Made by a program: the position numbers and the translations under genes. A stretch of DNA of 8,156 nt, taken from NCBI GenBank assembly GCA_949287785.1, contig CASEHR010000162.1:1-8156 (forward strand), in the 5' to 3' direction. The notes beneath the pieces are model-generated. The model was given only the letters and a program-made list of their open reading frames with translations. It made no database searches and was not told where the DNA came from. The stretch is from an uncultured Bacillota bacterium. Lineage in GTDB: Bacteria; Bacillota_I; Bacilli_A; Erysipelotrichales; Erysipelotrichaceae. Shown piece after piece: positions 1 through 5,843 of the stretch; within the stretch, counting starts at the first letter, position 1, and every line of letters starts with the position of its first letter.

Positions 1-1238
1 TCTTTAACGATCGTCAGTCTTTCTTCACTGATCTCACCGACGACTCTGATCCCAAGTCCCGGCCCCGGAAACGGCTGACGCCATACGACTTCATCATCGA
101 GACCCAACTCTTTTCCCAAAGCTCTTACCTCATCCTTAAACAAGGTATTCAAAGGTTCGATCAGTTTAAAATCCATATCATCCGGCAGACCGCCGACATT
201 ATGATGTGATTTGATCGTCTGGGCGGTCTTAGTGCCGCTTTCTATCACATCGGTATATAGAGTTCCCTGAGCCAGATACTTGATATGTTCATCCTTCAAA
301 AGTCGCTTGGCTTCTCTGTCAAAGGTATAGACAAATTCGTTGCCGATGATCTTCCTTTTTGTTTCCGGATCACTGACCCCTTTTAGTTTATCCAAAAAGA
401 TTCTCGATGCATCGATCTTGATGAAATTGATGTCCGGCATGTGTTTTTTGCACATTGCTTCGACCTGTTCAGCTTCCCCTTTGCGCAATAGTCCATGATC
501 GATAAACATACAGTACAGGTTTTTGCCTATTGCCCTTGATAATAAAGTAGCCGCCACCGACGAATCAACCCCGCCCGACAGGCCTAGCAATACTTTGTCA
601 TCCTTTACTTCATCCTGGATCTTTCTTATCTCCCTCTGGACAAAATCTTTCATCGACCAGCCTTTTTCACATCCGCAGATATTAAAGATAAAGTTTTTCA
701 GTATATCAAGTCCGTAAACGCTGTTTCTGACTTCCGGATGGAACTGAACGGTATATATCTTCCTATTTTCATCATATGCCGCCGCATTAGGACAAGTATC
801 TGTCGATGCTGCTTTTTTAAAGCCGGGTGCCAGTTCATCGACCTGATCACCATGGCTCATCCACACTACCTCTTCTTCAGGTAATCCTTCAAATAAAGCC
901 GATCCCGAAACGCTGATGACAGCTTCGCCATATTCCTTAGTCTCACATGCTTTGACACTTCCGCCTAACATATAGTGGATCAACTGCATCCCATAACAGA
1001 TGCCGAGCAAAGGGATGCCGCTTTCAAGTATTTCCTGATCAACTTTAAAACTGTCTTTTTCATATACGGAATTTGGTCCGCCTGAAAAGATGATGCCTTT
1101 GACACCACCGATCTTTTCAATGTCCTTTAAAGTCAAATCATTTGGTAAAAGTTCGCTGTATACACCAAATTCCCTGATCCTTCTGGCTATCAGCTGGTTA
1201 TACTGACTGCCAAAATCCAATACGATGATCTTATCCAT
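1..1238 (-). CDS. guaA: GMP synthase (glutamine-hydrolysing), C-terminus cut by window edge
   Basis: Converts XMP, ATP and glutamine to GMP, AMP, pyrophosphate and glutamate, the last step of de novo GMP synthesis in the cytosol. My translation gives 412 uninterrupted codons; full-length family members are about 510-525 residues, so the dimerisation-domain end lies outside the window. The N-terminal class I glutamine amidotransferase has the nucleophile Cys81 in GICYGMQ and the His167/Glu169 pair in QFHPEV. The ATP-pyrophosphatase domain has the P-loop SGGVDSS at 221-227. The QPFPGPGLGIRVVGE block near 388-402 is typical of the C-terminal domain. The start ATG at 1238 has AGGAG five bases upstream. 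It is last in a four-gene minus-strand unit, 24 bases after the pyrophosphatase-like gene, and a T-tailed hairpin lies in that gap. No frameshift or missing key residue is seen. Confidence 0.98.
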   Translation of the reverse strand, partial: MDKIIVLDFGSQYNQLIARRIREFGVYSELLPNDLTLKDIEKIGGVKGIIFSGGPNSVYEKDSFKVDQEILESGIPLLGICYGMQLIHYMLGGSVKACETKEYGEAVISVSGSALFEGLPEEEVVWMSHGDQVDELAPGFKKAASTDTCPNAAAYDENRKIYTVQFHPEVRNSVYGLDILKNFIFNICGCEKGWSMKDFVQREIRKIQDEVKDDKVLLGLSGGVDSSVAATLLSRAIGKNLYCMFIDHGLLRKGEAEQVEAMCKKHMPDINFIKIDASRIFLDKLKGVSDPETKRKIIGNEFVYTFDREAKRLLKDEHIKYLAQGTLYTDVIESGTKTAQTIKSHHNVGGLPDDMDFKLIEPLNTLFKDEVRALGKELGLDDEVVWRQPFPGPGLGIRVVGEISEERLTIVK

Positions 1239-1250
1239 TCTTTCTCCTTT

Positions 1251-1274
1251 TAAAAAGTGAGGTCATTCCTCACT
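1251..1274 (-). terminator. Hairpin with T-tract between the pyrophosphatase-like gene and guaA (possible attenuator)
   Basis: On the minus strand AGTGAGG (1274-1268) pairs with CCTCACT (1262-1256) around the loop AATGA, followed by a T run ending at 1252. The loop contains the TGA stop of the upstream gene. The T-tract lies directly against the AAAAGGAG ribosome site of guaA. The shape is that of a modest intrinsic terminator (7 bp, short T run), so partial read-through is likely. It might instead be an mRNA-stability or attenuation element. Confidence 0.45.
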
Positions 1275-1691
1275 CATTGCCCATTGCGGTGTCTCATCAG
1301 TACGACCGATGAGGATAGCTTTCTGCAAATCCAGACTATTCAAAAAACGCAAGATCGCAAACTGTTCTGCCTCATCACAACCGATCAACAGTTTGACCTC
1401 GATACTCTTGTCAATGATATTAGCACAAACGACTACCTGATCGACACTGTTACCATGATCGCCCTTAAAACAGAGGATCTCTTTCTCCTTATCGCGGCGT
1501 AAGATCTTAAGATGACCATAATCGACCGGATAATAAAGGTCGGGGAAATCTTTCACATTAGTCCCTTTTGGGTTGGTTATGACAAAGTCACTGGACAGAT
1601 ACAATGTATCCATCTTCTGCCAAAAATACGCTTGGTTTTCTAATTCTTTCATCTTTGCAATCTTAGCATATAACCATTTATTTGTAAACAT
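1263..1691 (-). CDS. Small type I inorganic pyrophosphatase-like protein
   Basis: 142 residues. The segment NPKG (40-43), the YYPVDYGHLK block (53-62) and LLIGCDEAE (101-109) followed by ILIGR resemble the short Firmicute branch of family I inorganic pyrophosphatases, which would hydrolyse pyrophosphate to phosphate. The match is from memory of family patterns. The canonical DxDxxD metal cluster is incomplete: only Asp78 and Asp84 are obvious in GDHGNSVD, so activity is uncertain. The start is also uncertain. ATG at 1691 has an in-frame stop immediately before it and no ribosome site. Met14 (ATG at 1652) would give 129 residues, closer to the family length I remember, but also lacks a good site. 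The gene lies 22 bases after the exonuclease stop and 24 bases before guaA, whose reaction releases pyrophosphate, so a role in pulling that reaction forward is plausible but inferred. Confidence 0.68.
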   Translation of the reverse strand: MFTNKWLYAKIAKMKELENQAYFWQKMDTLYLSSDFVITNPKGTNVKDFPDLYYPVDYGHLKILRRDKEKEILCFKGDHGNSVDQVVVCANIIDKSIEVKLLIGCDEAEQFAILRFLNSLDLQKAILIGRTDETPQWAMSEE

Positions 1692-1713
1692 TTAGATCAT
1701 AATGCAAAAATTT

Positions 1714-2268
1714 TCATCTGTTTGATGATAATTTCATATGGATCTTGTTCAGGAACTCATCGATATCATATGTTCCGCTGTCTTCCATTGCGCTGACCAA
1801 TATTGATAAACAAGCAAACGAATCACTGCCGGCTTCATGATGATCCAGATCAATACCAAGGTAAGCACTTACGGTATTTAAGCGATGATTTTCAAGATAC
1901 GGATAGACGATACGAGATATCATCACGGTATCAAGATACCGATTCTTGAAATGAGGAAGACCGTAGTAATCACAGCACGCATTGAGCACTCCGAGATCGA
2001 AACGGGCATTATGCGCAACCAATACCGCCCCTTCAAAACGATCTTTGAGCATATTATAATATCTGTCAAACGGCGGCGCATCCTTGACATCGTTATAAGT
2101 CAGATGATGGATATAGGTAAACATGAAATTTGTATAACCGCTTGGCGGCAAGATATAGATGACTTCATTGTCTAAGAATTCACCATCGATAAAAGTGCTG
2201 ATACCAAGCGATATCGCCGATACCGGCGATGAATTTGCCGTCTCAAAGTCGATCGCCACCAGTTTCAT
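1714..2268 (-). CDS. DEDDh-family 3'-5' exonuclease (DnaQ/epsilon-like)
   Basis: 184 residues, essentially a stand-alone exonuclease domain. Motif I is DFETAN with Asp7 and Glu9. Motif II is HNARFD with Asp91. Motif III is HEAGSD with His144 and Asp149, at the five-residue spacing of the DEDDh subclass. IHHLTYNDVKDAPPF (53-67) matches the substrate-strand segment common in polymerase III epsilon-like proteins. Such enzymes remove nucleotides from 3' ends of DNA or RNA using two metal ions; which substrate is used here cannot be read from the sequence. The start ATG overlaps the preceding stop as ATGA (2265-2268), with AAGGAG at 2285-2280 eleven bases upstream, so translation is probably coupled to the membrane-protein gene. 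There is no extra BRCT or helicase domain, which argues against a full polymerase III or DinG-type protein. Confidence 0.88.
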   Translation of the reverse strand: MKLVAIDFETANSSPVSAISLGISTFIDGEFLDNEVIYILPPSGYTNFMFTYIHHLTYNDVKDAPPFDRYYNMLKDRFEGAVLVAHNARFDLGVLNACCDYYGLPHFKNRYLDTVMISRIVYPYLENHRLNTVSAYLGIDLDHHEAGSDSFACLSILVSAMEDSGTYDIDEFLNKIHMKLSSNR

Positions 2269-2696
2269 TTGACCCTGATCTCCTTATCCCTTGCATATTC
2301 ACTCAATATTCCTCTGACCTTATAGCGGTTGAAACATTCCACTTTTTCCTTACTGCCGTTGATCAGTTCAAAAATGAGCTCATCTTCAACAGGACCTTTC
2401 TTATATGACCAGGTCACGATCTCATCATAATAGATCATCATGCAATCAGTCTTTGACGGTCTGTTGTATAAAATGACATAGTCTTCGCAAAAGTCGATAA
2501 TTACCTTCGATGGCAAGAGAATGATCGCATAAGCCATCGTCGCCGAAATGACGATCGCCAGCGTAGCATTTATCGCAAACATCAAAAACCCGATCAAAAG
2601 AATGATGAGCAGAACGACATATGGCTTAGTTTCCATATGATAGATGATCTTGCGGTCCGTCGGTAAGTTATAGGCTTTGATCTCTTTGCTATTCAT
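2265..2696 (-). CDS. Two-helix membrane protein with PH-like cytoplasmic domain, function unknown
   Basis: 143 residues. There is a short polar N-terminus with Lys and Arg, two closely spaced hydrophobic segments (about 26-42 and 44-62), then a roughly 80-residue soluble part. That tail alternates beta-like segments (KVIIDFCEDYVILYN, MMIYYDEIVTWSY, ELIFELING) and ends in a helix-like stretch (NRYKVRGILSEYA). The arrangement resembles small bacterial membrane proteins carrying a PH-like domain, but I do not recognise a named family and assign no function. It is the first gene of the minus-strand unit ending in guaA and overlaps the exonuclease by four bases. The start codon at 2696 has no ribosome site, and a perfect TATAAT lies six bases upstream, suggesting a leaderless message. 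A later start at Met21 also lacks a ribosome site. Confidence 0.72.
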   Translation of the reverse strand: MNSKEIKAYNLPTDRKIIYHMETKPYVVLLIILLIGFLMFAINATLAIVISATMAYAIILLPSKVIIDFCEDYVILYNRPSKTDCMMIYYDEIVTWSYKKGPVEDELIFELINGSKEKVECFNRYKVRGILSEYARDKEIRVK

Positions 2697-2726
2697 TCAC
2701 TAATTATATCGGATTTATGCTATCAT
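2696..2726 (+). promoter_or_regulatory. Extended -10 promoter for the tgt-queA-queH operon
   Basis: TATCAT (2721-2726) is preceded by TGC (2718-2720), an extended -10. A weak TTCACT (2696-2701) could serve as -35, with a long 19-base spacer. Only seven bases separate the -10 from the tgt ATG at 2734, so the transcript should begin within a base or two of the start codon. There is no room for a leader riboswitch such as preQ1. Confidence 0.5.
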
Positions 2727-2731
2727 TTTAA
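2703..2731 (-). promoter_or_regulatory. Promoter for the minus-strand guaA-containing unit
   Basis: On the minus strand TATAAT (2708-2703) is a perfect -10 box. TTAAAA (2731-2726), 17 bases upstream, matches four of six positions of the -35 consensus. The usual initiation distance puts the transcript start at or next to the A of the ATG at 2696, so the first mRNA would be leaderless. The -35 overlaps the -10 of the opposing tgt promoter. Confidence 0.6.
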
Positions 2732-2733
2732 AG

Positions 2734-3861
2734 ATGAAAAACTTTAAATATGAATTATTACATCAAGATACCATGACCAAAGCACGTCTTGGTAAACTGA
2801 ATATCTTTGGAAAAATTGTTGAAACACCGATCTTCATGCCGGTCGGTACCTTAGCGACCGTCAAATTCCTTTCTCCCGAAGATCTGAAGAAGATTGGAAC
2901 CGGGATCATCTTATCCAATACCTACCACCTGTGGCTGAGACCGGGTGAAAAGATCGTCAAACAAGCAGGCGGTCTACATAAGTTCATGAACTATGATGGA
3001 CCGATATTGACTGACAGCGGCGGTTTTCAGGTCTTCTCTTTAGCTGATACCAGAAAGATCAACGAGGAAGGTGTTACTTTTAAATCACACCTCGATGGTT
3101 CAACATTGCATCTGACCCCGGAAAAAAGCATCCGGATCCAGATGGATCTCCATAGTGACATCGCTATGTCATTCGATGAATGTATTCCTTATCCCAGTGA
3201 CTACGAATATACCAAAAGATCGACCGAGAGAACGATCAGATGGGCAAAACGCGGACTGGCTGTCCATGATATCGAAGATCAGGCGCTTTTTGGGATCGTG
3301 CAAGGCGGTGAATATACCGATTTAAGAGAAGCATGCGCAAAAGAGCTTGCCGGTCTTGATTTTGATGGTTATTCGATCGGCGGGACATCTGTCGGTGAAG
3401 ACAAACCGACAATGTACAAGATGATCGAAGATGCGATAAGATACCTACCTGAAGATAAGCCCCGCTATCTGATGGGGGTCGGCGCAATCAACGACCTATT
3501 GAATAGTATTGAAAGAGGAGTAGACATGTTTGACTGCGTCTTACCGACAAGGATCGCAAGACATGGCACCCTGATGACCTCTAAAGGCCGCATCAATATC
3601 AAAAAAGCTATATATGCCGACGATTTTACACCGGTCGATCCGGAATGCGATTGTGAGTGCTGCCAAAACTATACCAAAGCCTATATCAATCATCTGTTCA
3701 GGAATAAAGAAGGATTAGGTATGCGCTTGATGTCGATCCACAACCTGCGCTTTTTGATCAGGCTTATGGAAAGAGCGCGTGAAGCGATAAAAGAGGACCG
3801 TTTCAAAGAATTCAAGGAAACGATCTTAAATGCATATCCATTTGATGAAAGGGGATTTTAA
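2734..3861 (+). CDS. tgt: tRNA-guanine (preQ1) transglycosylase
   Basis: Exchanges guanine-34 of GUN-anticodon tRNAs (Tyr, His, Asn, Asp) for preQ1 in bacteria. It has 375 residues, the usual length. The TIM-barrel active site shows DSGGFQVFSL with Asp94, GIVQGG (188-192) and SIGGTSVGE (214-222). The nucleophile is Asp267 in MFDCVLPTRIARHGT, with the B. subtilis-like TRIAR form. The zinc site is Cys305, Cys307, Cys310 and His336; Cys309 is an additional cysteine beside it. The start at 2734 aligns with the family N-terminus, but no ribosome site precedes it and the promoter -10 is seven bases away, so translation probably starts on a leaderless transcript. It is the first gene of the queuosine operon; its stop overlaps the queA start by one base (TAATG). 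Confidence 0.98.
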   Translation: MKNFKYELLHQDTMTKARLGKLNIFGKIVETPIFMPVGTLATVKFLSPEDLKKIGTGIILSNTYHLWLRPGEKIVKQAGGLHKFMNYDGPILTDSGGFQVFSLADTRKINEEGVTFKSHLDGSTLHLTPEKSIRIQMDLHSDIAMSFDECIPYPSDYEYTKRSTERTIRWAKRGLAVHDIEDQALFGIVQGGEYTDLREACAKELAGLDFDGYSIGGTSVGEDKPTMYKMIEDAIRYLPEDKPRYLMGVGAINDLLNSIERGVDMFDCVLPTRIARHGTLMTSKGRINIKKAIYADDFTPVDPECDCECCQNYTKAYINHLFRNKEGLGMRLMSIHNLRFLIRLMERAREAIKEDRFKEFKETILNAYPFDERGF

Positions 3862-4889
3862 TGCGCGTTGAAGATTTTTCGTTCGATCTGCCGGAAGAAC
3901 TGATCGCCCAGCACCCGGCTGACAAACGTGATGAATCACGTCTTCTAGTCTTACATAAAAATACCAAAGAGATCGAACACAAACACTTTTATGATATTAT
4001 CGATTATCTGCATCCCGGTGATGTCCTGGTACGCAATAATTCCAAAGTAATTCCTGCCAGACTTTACGGCGTAAAGGAAAAAACCGGAGCTCATGTGGAA
4101 CTATTGATCTTAAAGAATCACAACGATGAGATCATCGAATGCCTTTGCGGCAATGCCAAAGCCATCAAGACAGGTACTGTCATCGACTTTAATGGTAAAC
4201 TCAAGGCTGAATGTATCGAAGTCAAAGAAGAAGGTATCAGAGTATTCAAACTATCATATGATGGGATCTTCTATGAGATCCTGGATGAGATCGGTTCAAT
4301 GCCCCTGCCACCCTATATCCACGAACCGCTTGTCGACAACGACCGCTATCAGAACGTCTACGCCAAAGTCAATGGTTCAGCAGCCTGTCCGACAGCCGGT
4401 CTTCATTTTACCGATGAACTCATCCGGAAAATCAAAGATAAAGGCATTATCATCACCGATATCACCTTACATGTCGGACTTGGTACTTTCCGGCCTGTCA
4501 AAGTCGATGAAGTTGAAGATCATCATATGCATTATGAAGAATATGAGATGGATGAAGAGACAGCTAATATCCTGAATAGAGCCAAAGAAGAAGGACGTCG
4601 GATCATTGCCGTCGGAACGACATCGTGCCGTACCCTTGAAAGCATCATCGCCAAATTCGGTACATTCAAAAAGGTCAAAGACAAGACAAATATCTTCATC
4701 TACCCACCATATGAATTTAAAGCGATCGATGCGCTGATCACCAATTTCCACTTACCTAAGTCAACACTCATCATGATGATCAGTGCCCTGGCCGGTAAAG
4801 ATCTGATCTTAGATACATACAAAGAAGCTGTCAGGGAACGTTATCGTTTCTTCTCCTTTGGTGACAGCATGTTTATCGACAATGAGTAA
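3861..4889 (+). CDS. queA: S-adenosylmethionine:tRNA ribosyltransferase-isomerase
   Basis: Transfers and rearranges the ribosyl group of S-adenosylmethionine onto preQ1-tRNA, giving epoxyqueuosine. It has 342 residues, the standard length. Family blocks are present in order: RNNSKVIPARL (58-68), LPPYIHEPL then RYQNVYAK, GSAACPTAGLHFT (about 172-184), HVGLGTFRPV (about 204-213), TTSCRTLES, FIYPPYEF, ITNFHLPKSTLIMMISALAG and the closing FGDSMF. The segment that is usually KPAKR in better-known members reads GNAKAI here, a divergent but not alarming change. The ATG at 3861 overlaps the tgt stop by one base and has AAAGGGG a few bases upstream, inside the tgt coding end. The gene overlaps queH by eight bases, so all three genes are probably co-translated. 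Confidence 0.98.
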   Translation: MRVEDFSFDLPEELIAQHPADKRDESRLLVLHKNTKEIEHKHFYDIIDYLHPGDVLVRNNSKVIPARLYGVKEKTGAHVELLILKNHNDEIIECLCGNAKAIKTGTVIDFNGKLKAECIEVKEEGIRVFKLSYDGIFYEILDEIGSMPLPPYIHEPLVDNDRYQNVYAKVNGSAACPTAGLHFTDELIRKIKDKGIIITDITLHVGLGTFRPVKVDEVEDHHMHYEEYEMDEETANILNRAKEEGRRIIAVGTTSCRTLESIIAKFGTFKKVKDKTNIFIYPPYEFKAIDALITNFHLPKSTLIMMISALAGKDLILDTYKEAVRERYRFFSFGDSMFIDNE

Positions 4890-5499
4890 AAACTATAACC
4901 AGTTATTCAAAAGAGAACTGGAAAAGATCAAAGGTCATAGACCTACATTATTACTTCATGTGTGTTGTGGGCCATGCAGTGAATATCCCCTGGTATTATT
5001 AAGCGAGCACTTTAAGATATCTGTCTATTATGAAAACCCAAATATCTACCCTGAAAGTGAGTATGATAAAAGACTTATTGAATTAGAAAAATATCTCGAT
5101 TACTTAAATAAGGATATCAAACTCATCATTCCACCCTTTGATCATGATTTCCAAAGTGAATTAGCTAAATTCGGTCCGATGAAAGAAGGCGGAAAACGCT
5201 GCGTATACTGTTATGGGAAGAGGATGTATCGGGCTTACCGATATGCCGACGAACAGCACTTTGACTATTTCACGACTGTCATGTCGATATCCAATCACAA
5301 AAATGCCGATTATATCAATCGCCTGGGCGAGGATATGCAGGATCATTTCAAGACCAGATTTCTCTATGCCGATTTTAAAAAAGACGGCGGTATCGATATC
5401 AATCGGAAAATGAACAAGGATATCGGTCTTTACGAACAGGACTACTGCGGATGTATCTTCACCTACAAGATCCATGAAAGCAAGCTACAAAACAGTTGA
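4882..5499 (+). CDS. queH: Epoxyqueuosine reductase, QueH type
   Basis: Reduces epoxyqueuosine in tRNA to queuosine, the last step of the pathway, as the non-homologous alternative to cobalamin-dependent QueG. It has 205 residues from the ATG at 4882. The cysteine pattern of the DUF208/QueH family is present: Cys28, Cys29 and Cys32 in HVCCGPC, Cys107 and Cys110 in CVYC, and Cys189 and Cys191 in DYCGC. These are the expected iron-sulfur and redox cysteines. MSISNHKN (134-141) is another family block. I prefer ATG 4882 to an upstream TTG at 4858, because the latter only adds an unconserved octapeptide. The ATG lies inside the queA stop region (eight-base overlap) and has no clear ribosome site, so translation is probably coupled to queA. 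The stop codon at 5497-5499 is part of the tRNA promoter. Confidence 0.95.
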   Translation: MSKNYNQLFKRELEKIKGHRPTLLLHVCCGPCSEYPLVLLSEHFKISVYYENPNIYPESEYDKRLIELEKYLDYLNKDIKLIIPPFDHDFQSELAKFGPMKEGGKRCVYCYGKRMYRAYRYADEQHFDYFTTVMSISNHKNADYINRLGEDMQDHFKTRFLYADFKKDGGIDINRKMNKDIGLYEQDYCGCIFTYKIHESKLQNS

Positions 5500-5524
5500 A
5501 ATAATGATCAGTATTTGTTATTAT
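5496..5524 (+). promoter_or_regulatory. Promoter of the tRNA-Arg gene, overlapping the queH stop codon
   Basis: TTGAAA (5496-5501) and TATTAT (5519-5524) each match five of six consensus bases at the optimal 17-base spacing. TGT immediately precedes the -10, giving an extended -10. The start would be near 5531, about ten bases before the mature tRNA. The TGA of queH is bases 2-4 of the -35 hexamer. Confidence 0.8.
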
Positions 5525-5540
5525 ATTCAAGCACAAAACT

Positions 5541-5617
5541 GTCTACGTAGCTCAGCTGGATAGAGCATACGCCTTCTAAGCGTACGGTCAGGGGTTCGAG
5601 TCCCTTCGTGGACGCCA
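5541..5617 (+). tRNA. tRNA-Arg, anticodon UCU
   Basis: A full cloverleaf folds by hand in 77 bases. Acceptor GTCTACG pairs with CGTGGAC (one G-T pair). D stem GCTC/GAGC, anticodon stem TACGC/GCGTA with loop CTTCTAA, five-base variable region CGGTC, T stem AGGGG/CCCTT with loop TTCGAGT. The discriminator is G and the CCA end is encoded (5615-5617). The anticodon TCT at 5575-5577 reads AGA and probably AGG. It has its own promoter, but there is no terminator between queH and the tRNA, so queuosine-operon transcripts may also feed into it. It is not a substrate of the neighbouring Tgt, which needs a GUN anticodon. Confidence 0.97.
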
Positions 5618-5629
5618 TTAAAAAGAATA

Positions 5630-5655
5630 GTTGCACAATTGTGCAACTTTTTCTT
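5630..5655 (+). terminator. Rho-independent terminator after the tRNA
   Basis: GTTGCACAATTGTGCAAC (5630-5647) is a perfect palindrome forming a seven-base-pair stem with an AATT loop, followed by TTTTTCTT. It starts 13 bases after the CCA end. An A-rich stretch (5618-5625) before it could pair with the T-tract and give weaker activity on the other strand. It probably ends both the tRNA transcript and any read-through from tgt-queA-queH. Confidence 0.92.
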
Positions 5656-5830
5656 ATTTGGAATCATCCGTTTATACTATAAGCTTACGATATTTATCCT
5701 CCGTGTTTATAGCGAGCTCTATCACTATTGATAATACATTTATGGAAATCATAATATTCTTGCAATTATAATTAAATGCACTGTATATACGGATATATGA
5801 CTATACCACTTTATGATAAAATAAGCGTAC
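5656..5830. other. AT-rich intergenic region with candidate promoter elements
   Basis: No coding frame or RNA structure is recognised. Three candidate -10 sites for the downstream transferase can be seen. TTGCAA (5760-5765) and TATATA (5784-5789) are 18 bases apart. TTGATA (5728-5733) and CATAAT (5750-5755) are 16 bases apart. TATGAT (5812-5817) lacks a clear -35. The sequence does not choose between them. The bases 5822-5832 repeat an 11-mer found in the tRNA. Confidence 0.4.
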
Positions 5831-5837
5831 GGAGGTG
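5831..5837 (+). promoter_or_regulatory. Ribosome binding site that fixes the transferase start at 5844
   Basis: GGAGGTG is a near-perfect anti-16S match. It stands eight bases before ATG 5844 (counting from GGAGG). The possible GTG start at 5835 lies inside this site and can therefore be discarded. Confidence 0.85.
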
Positions 5838-5843
5838 TCTTAT

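Noticed and set aside
1885..2175. 96-codon plus-strand frame opposite the exonuclease gene
   Set aside because: Antisense to a clear DEDDh exonuclease; no ribosome site and no recognisable composition.
2697..2733. preQ1 riboswitch before tgt
   Set aside because: Only 37 bases are available and the promoter occupies them; the predicted transcript has essentially no leader.
4126..4575. 149-codon plus-strand frame inside queA
   Set aside because: It lies wholly within queA in another frame, has no family pattern and is rich in Ser, Met and Arg as expected for an off-frame reading.
4858..4881. TTG start adding eight residues to QueH
   Set aside because: The added residues are not part of the family, and ATG 4882 gives the normal length with a coupled overlap.
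5541..5617. Functional link of the tRNA to Tgt as a substrate
   Set aside because: The anticodon is UCU; Tgt modifies GUN anticodons only.
5835..5843. GTG start adding three residues to the transferase
   Set aside because: The GTG lies within the GGAGG ribosome site itself; ATG 5844 has the correct spacing.
5656..5843. Small gene or structured RNA between the tRNA terminator and the transferase
   Set aside because: No frame with a ribosome site and no long stem was seen; the stretch is AT-rich and best read as promoter sequence.
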